A DNA stretch of 5,049 bases. It comes from Candidatus Phycorickettsia trachydisci (GTDB lineage Bacteria > Pseudomonadota > Alphaproteobacteria > Rickettsiales > Rickettsiaceae). The translations under genes were made by a program, and so were the position numbers. The DNA lies in contig CAMCJU010000071.1 in NCBI GenBank assembly GCA_945875085.1, positions 1-5,049 of the forward strand, written 5' to 3'. Below, in pieces: positions 3,283 to 5,049 of this stretch; the stretch's first letter is position 1; each line of letters opens with the position of its first letter. A model generated the notes under the pieces. The model was not told the origin of the DNA, did not search any database, and saw only the letters and a program-made list of their open reading frames with translations.

Positions 3283-5049
3283 ATGCATAAATACAGAACG
3301 CACACTTGCGCAGAGCTAACTTTAAGAGATTCAGACAAAATAGTTAAAATATCTGGATGGGTTAATCGCAAAAGAGATCATGGCCAGCTGCTTTTTATAG
3401 ATTTGCGAGATCATTATGGCACTACTCAGGTAGTTATCGATCAGGCAGATTTGCTTGGACTTTGCAGCAAAATATCCAATGAAAGCGTAATTACCGTTAT
3501 TGGCAAGGTGCAAGCCAGAAGTCAGGATTCAATCAACGAGAACTTGCAAACCGGGCAAATTGAAGTTTTTGCTACTGAAGTAGGCTTGGAATCACACGCA
3601 ATTCCGCTGCCACTTAGCGTTAATGGCGATCAGGAAACCTCAGAAGAAATACGCCTTAAGTCTCGATTCTTGGACTTAAGAAGACAAAAAGTTCATCAAA
3701 ATATAGTCATCAGATCTAGAGTGATACAAGAAATTCGCAGCCTCATGACTGAAAGAGGCTTCATGGAATTCCAAACTCCAATATTAACAGCCAGCTCTCC
3801 TGAAGGCGCTAGAGACTTTTTGGTGCCAAGCCGTTTGCATCCAGGAAAATTCTACGCCCTGCCACAAGCCCCGCAGCAGTTTAAGCAATTACTAATGGTA
3901 TCGGGTTTTGATAAGTATTTTCAGATCGCTCCTTGTTTTCGCGACGAAGATGCTAGGGCCGACAGATCTCCTGGGGAATTTTATCAACTAGACGTCGAAA
4001 TGTCTTTCGTTACTCAAGAAGATGTTTTTAACTGCATGGAAGATGTGCTATCTAAATTATTTGGCAAATTTTCCTCAAAGCGCATAAGTCAGACTCCTTT
4101 TGTGCGCATTCCTTATAAAGAAGCGATGTTAAAATATGGATCCGACAAGCCCGACTTGCGCAATCCTATTGAAATGTGCGATTTGAGCGATTTGTTTCTT
4201 GAAAGCCAGTTTGCGGTTTTTAAAAACAGTATTGCAAAAGGAGCTAAAGTCAAAGGAATACCGGCTCCAAAAGCTGCATTAAGGCCCAGAAGCTTTTTTG
4301 ATAAGCTAGGCGAATTTGCTACTACTTGCGGCGCTAACGGTCTTGGCTATATCGTTTTTAATCAAGAAGATGGCGCTCCTAAAGGCCCAATCGTTAAGTT
4401 CTTAAATGATGAGCAAATAGAGCGAATAAAAAGGATTGCCAAAATTCAAAATGGGGATGCAATTTTCTTTTCTTGCGAGCAGAAAGATGATATCGATAAA
4501 ATAAGCGCCAAAATTAGAACTAGGATCGCAGAAGACTTAAATTTGATAGAAAATGATGTATATAAATTCTGCTGGATAACGGATTTTCCTTTTTACGAGT
4601 GGAATCATCATACTAAAGCAATTGATTTTAGCCATAATCCATTTTCCATGCCGCAAGGAGGTTTGCAAGTTCTATTAGACGCAAAAACAGATCAAGAATT
4701 ATTAGAAATTACCGCCTATCAGTATGATATAGTTTGCAATGGCATAGAATTATCCAGCGGCGCTATAAGAAATCATCAGCCAGAAGTTATGTACAAAGCT
4801 TTCGAGCTTGTTGGCTACACGAAGCAGGAGGTTGAAGAAAAATTTGGCGGAATGCTCAGGGCCTTTTGTTACGGCGCCCCTCCCCACGGAGGAATTGCCC
4901 CTGGAATAGATAGGATTGTTATGCTTTTATGCGATGAGCCAAACATCAGGGAGGTAATTGCATTTCCTTTGAATCAGCAGGCGCAGGACCTTTTAATGAA
5001 CGCACCGTCTAAAGTTGACGCGCTTCAACTAAAAGAGCTAAACATCATG
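3283..5049 (+). CDS. aspS: aspartyl-tRNA synthetase, 3' end cut by the window edge
   Basis: This class II synthetase charges tRNA with aspartate in the cytoplasm. The 589 visible codons cover nearly the whole bacterial-type protein (usually about 590-600 residues); the frame is open at the right edge and only a few C-terminal residues should be missing (QLKELNIM is at the end). The N-terminal OB-fold anticodon-binding domain is at about residues 1-105 (SGWVNRKRDHGQLLFIDLRD). Then comes the catalytic core with ALPQAPQQFKQLLMVSGFDK, motif 2 with FRDEDARADR from Phe219 (Arg220), a GAD-type insertion in the middle, the conserved YGSDKPDLRNP, and motif 3 with GGIAPGIDRIVML (Arg544). His33 after the RD pair is the residue found in non-discriminating AspRS such as that of Pseudomonas aeruginosa; discriminating E. 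coli has Leu. No clear Shine-Dalgarno site precedes the ATG, 38 bp after the tRNA. Confidence 0.96.
   Translation, partial: MHKYRTHTCAELTLRDSDKIVKISGWVNRKRDHGQLLFIDLRDHYGTTQVVIDQADLLGLCSKISNESVITVIGKVQARSQDSINENLQTGQIEVFATEVGLESHAIPLPLSVNGDQETSEEIRLKSRFLDLRRQKVHQNIVIRSRVIQEIRSLMTERGFMEFQTPILTASSPEGARDFLVPSRLHPGKFYALPQAPQQFKQLLMVSGFDKYFQIAPCFRDEDARADRSPGEFYQLDVEMSFVTQEDVFNCMEDVLSKLFGKFSSKRISQTPFVRIPYKEAMLKYGSDKPDLRNPIEMCDLSDLFLESQFAVFKNSIAKGAKVKGIPAPKAALRPRSFFDKLGEFATTCGANGLGYIVFNQEDGAPKGPIVKFLNDEQIERIKRIAKIQNGDAIFFSCEQKDDIDKISAKIRTRIAEDLNLIENDVYKFCWITDFPFYEWNHHTKAIDFSHNPFSMPQGGLQVLLDAKTDQELLEITAYQYDIVCNGIELSSGAIRNHQPEVMYKAFELVGYTKQEVEEKFGGMLRAFCYGAPPHGGIAPGIDRIVMLLCDEPNIREVIAFPLNQQAQDLLMNAPSKVDALQLKELNIM

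Noticed and set aside
3331..3513. Minus-strand open frame of 60 codons
   Set aside because: It is antisense to the well-conserved N-terminal domain of aspS and has no family features.

Overview
The window looks like part of an AT-rich, reduced alphaproteobacterial genome, most likely an intracellular lineage of the Rickettsiales/Holosporales kind. The reasons are the bamE gene lying head to head with an rpmF-fabH operon, an AspRS with alphaproteobacterial-style motifs, low G+C, a decayed gene, and non-coding gaps full of short duplications. No exact taxon can be assigned from the sequence alone.

Layout, left to right. Positions 1-453 (minus strand) hold a decayed reading frame that runs off the left edge. 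It carries a one-base frameshift, several stop codons and a hairpin-forming insertion of 119 bp flanked by a 5-bp direct repeat (CTGGA at 73-77 and 197-201). Removing the insertion and one repeat copy (124 bp) puts the frames on either side back in register. Positions 454-591 are non-coding and contain an 11-bp tandem duplication. Positions 592-1140 (minus) encode a secreted beta-carbonic-anhydrase-like protein. Positions 1267-2247 (minus) are fabH and 2252-2452 (minus) are rpmF, only 4 bp apart. plsX, which usually sits between them, is absent here. A 92-bp gap with opposing promoters separates rpmF from bamE (2545-2976, plus). A 191-bp gap dense in direct repeats follows, then tRNA-Arg(CCT) at 3168-3244 with an encoded CCA, then aspS from 3283 to the right edge, where it is still open but close to its normal end.

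How the genes fit together: rpmF-fabH pairs ribosome assembly (L32) with the first condensation of fatty-acid synthesis (KAS III). bamE supplies a lipoprotein of the outer-membrane protein insertion machine. tRNA-Arg and aspS form a small translation cluster. The AspRS carries a His at a position linked in other bacteria to non-discriminating enzymes, which would imply indirect Asn-tRNA formation through GatCAB.

The most unusual signals are the small palindromic insertion inside the pseudogene and the repeated occurrence of short direct duplications, several with an exact 14-bp period, in almost every non-coding gap. Some of these duplications contain putative promoter boxes. I saw no CRISPR array, toxin-antitoxin pair, defence system or transposase gene.
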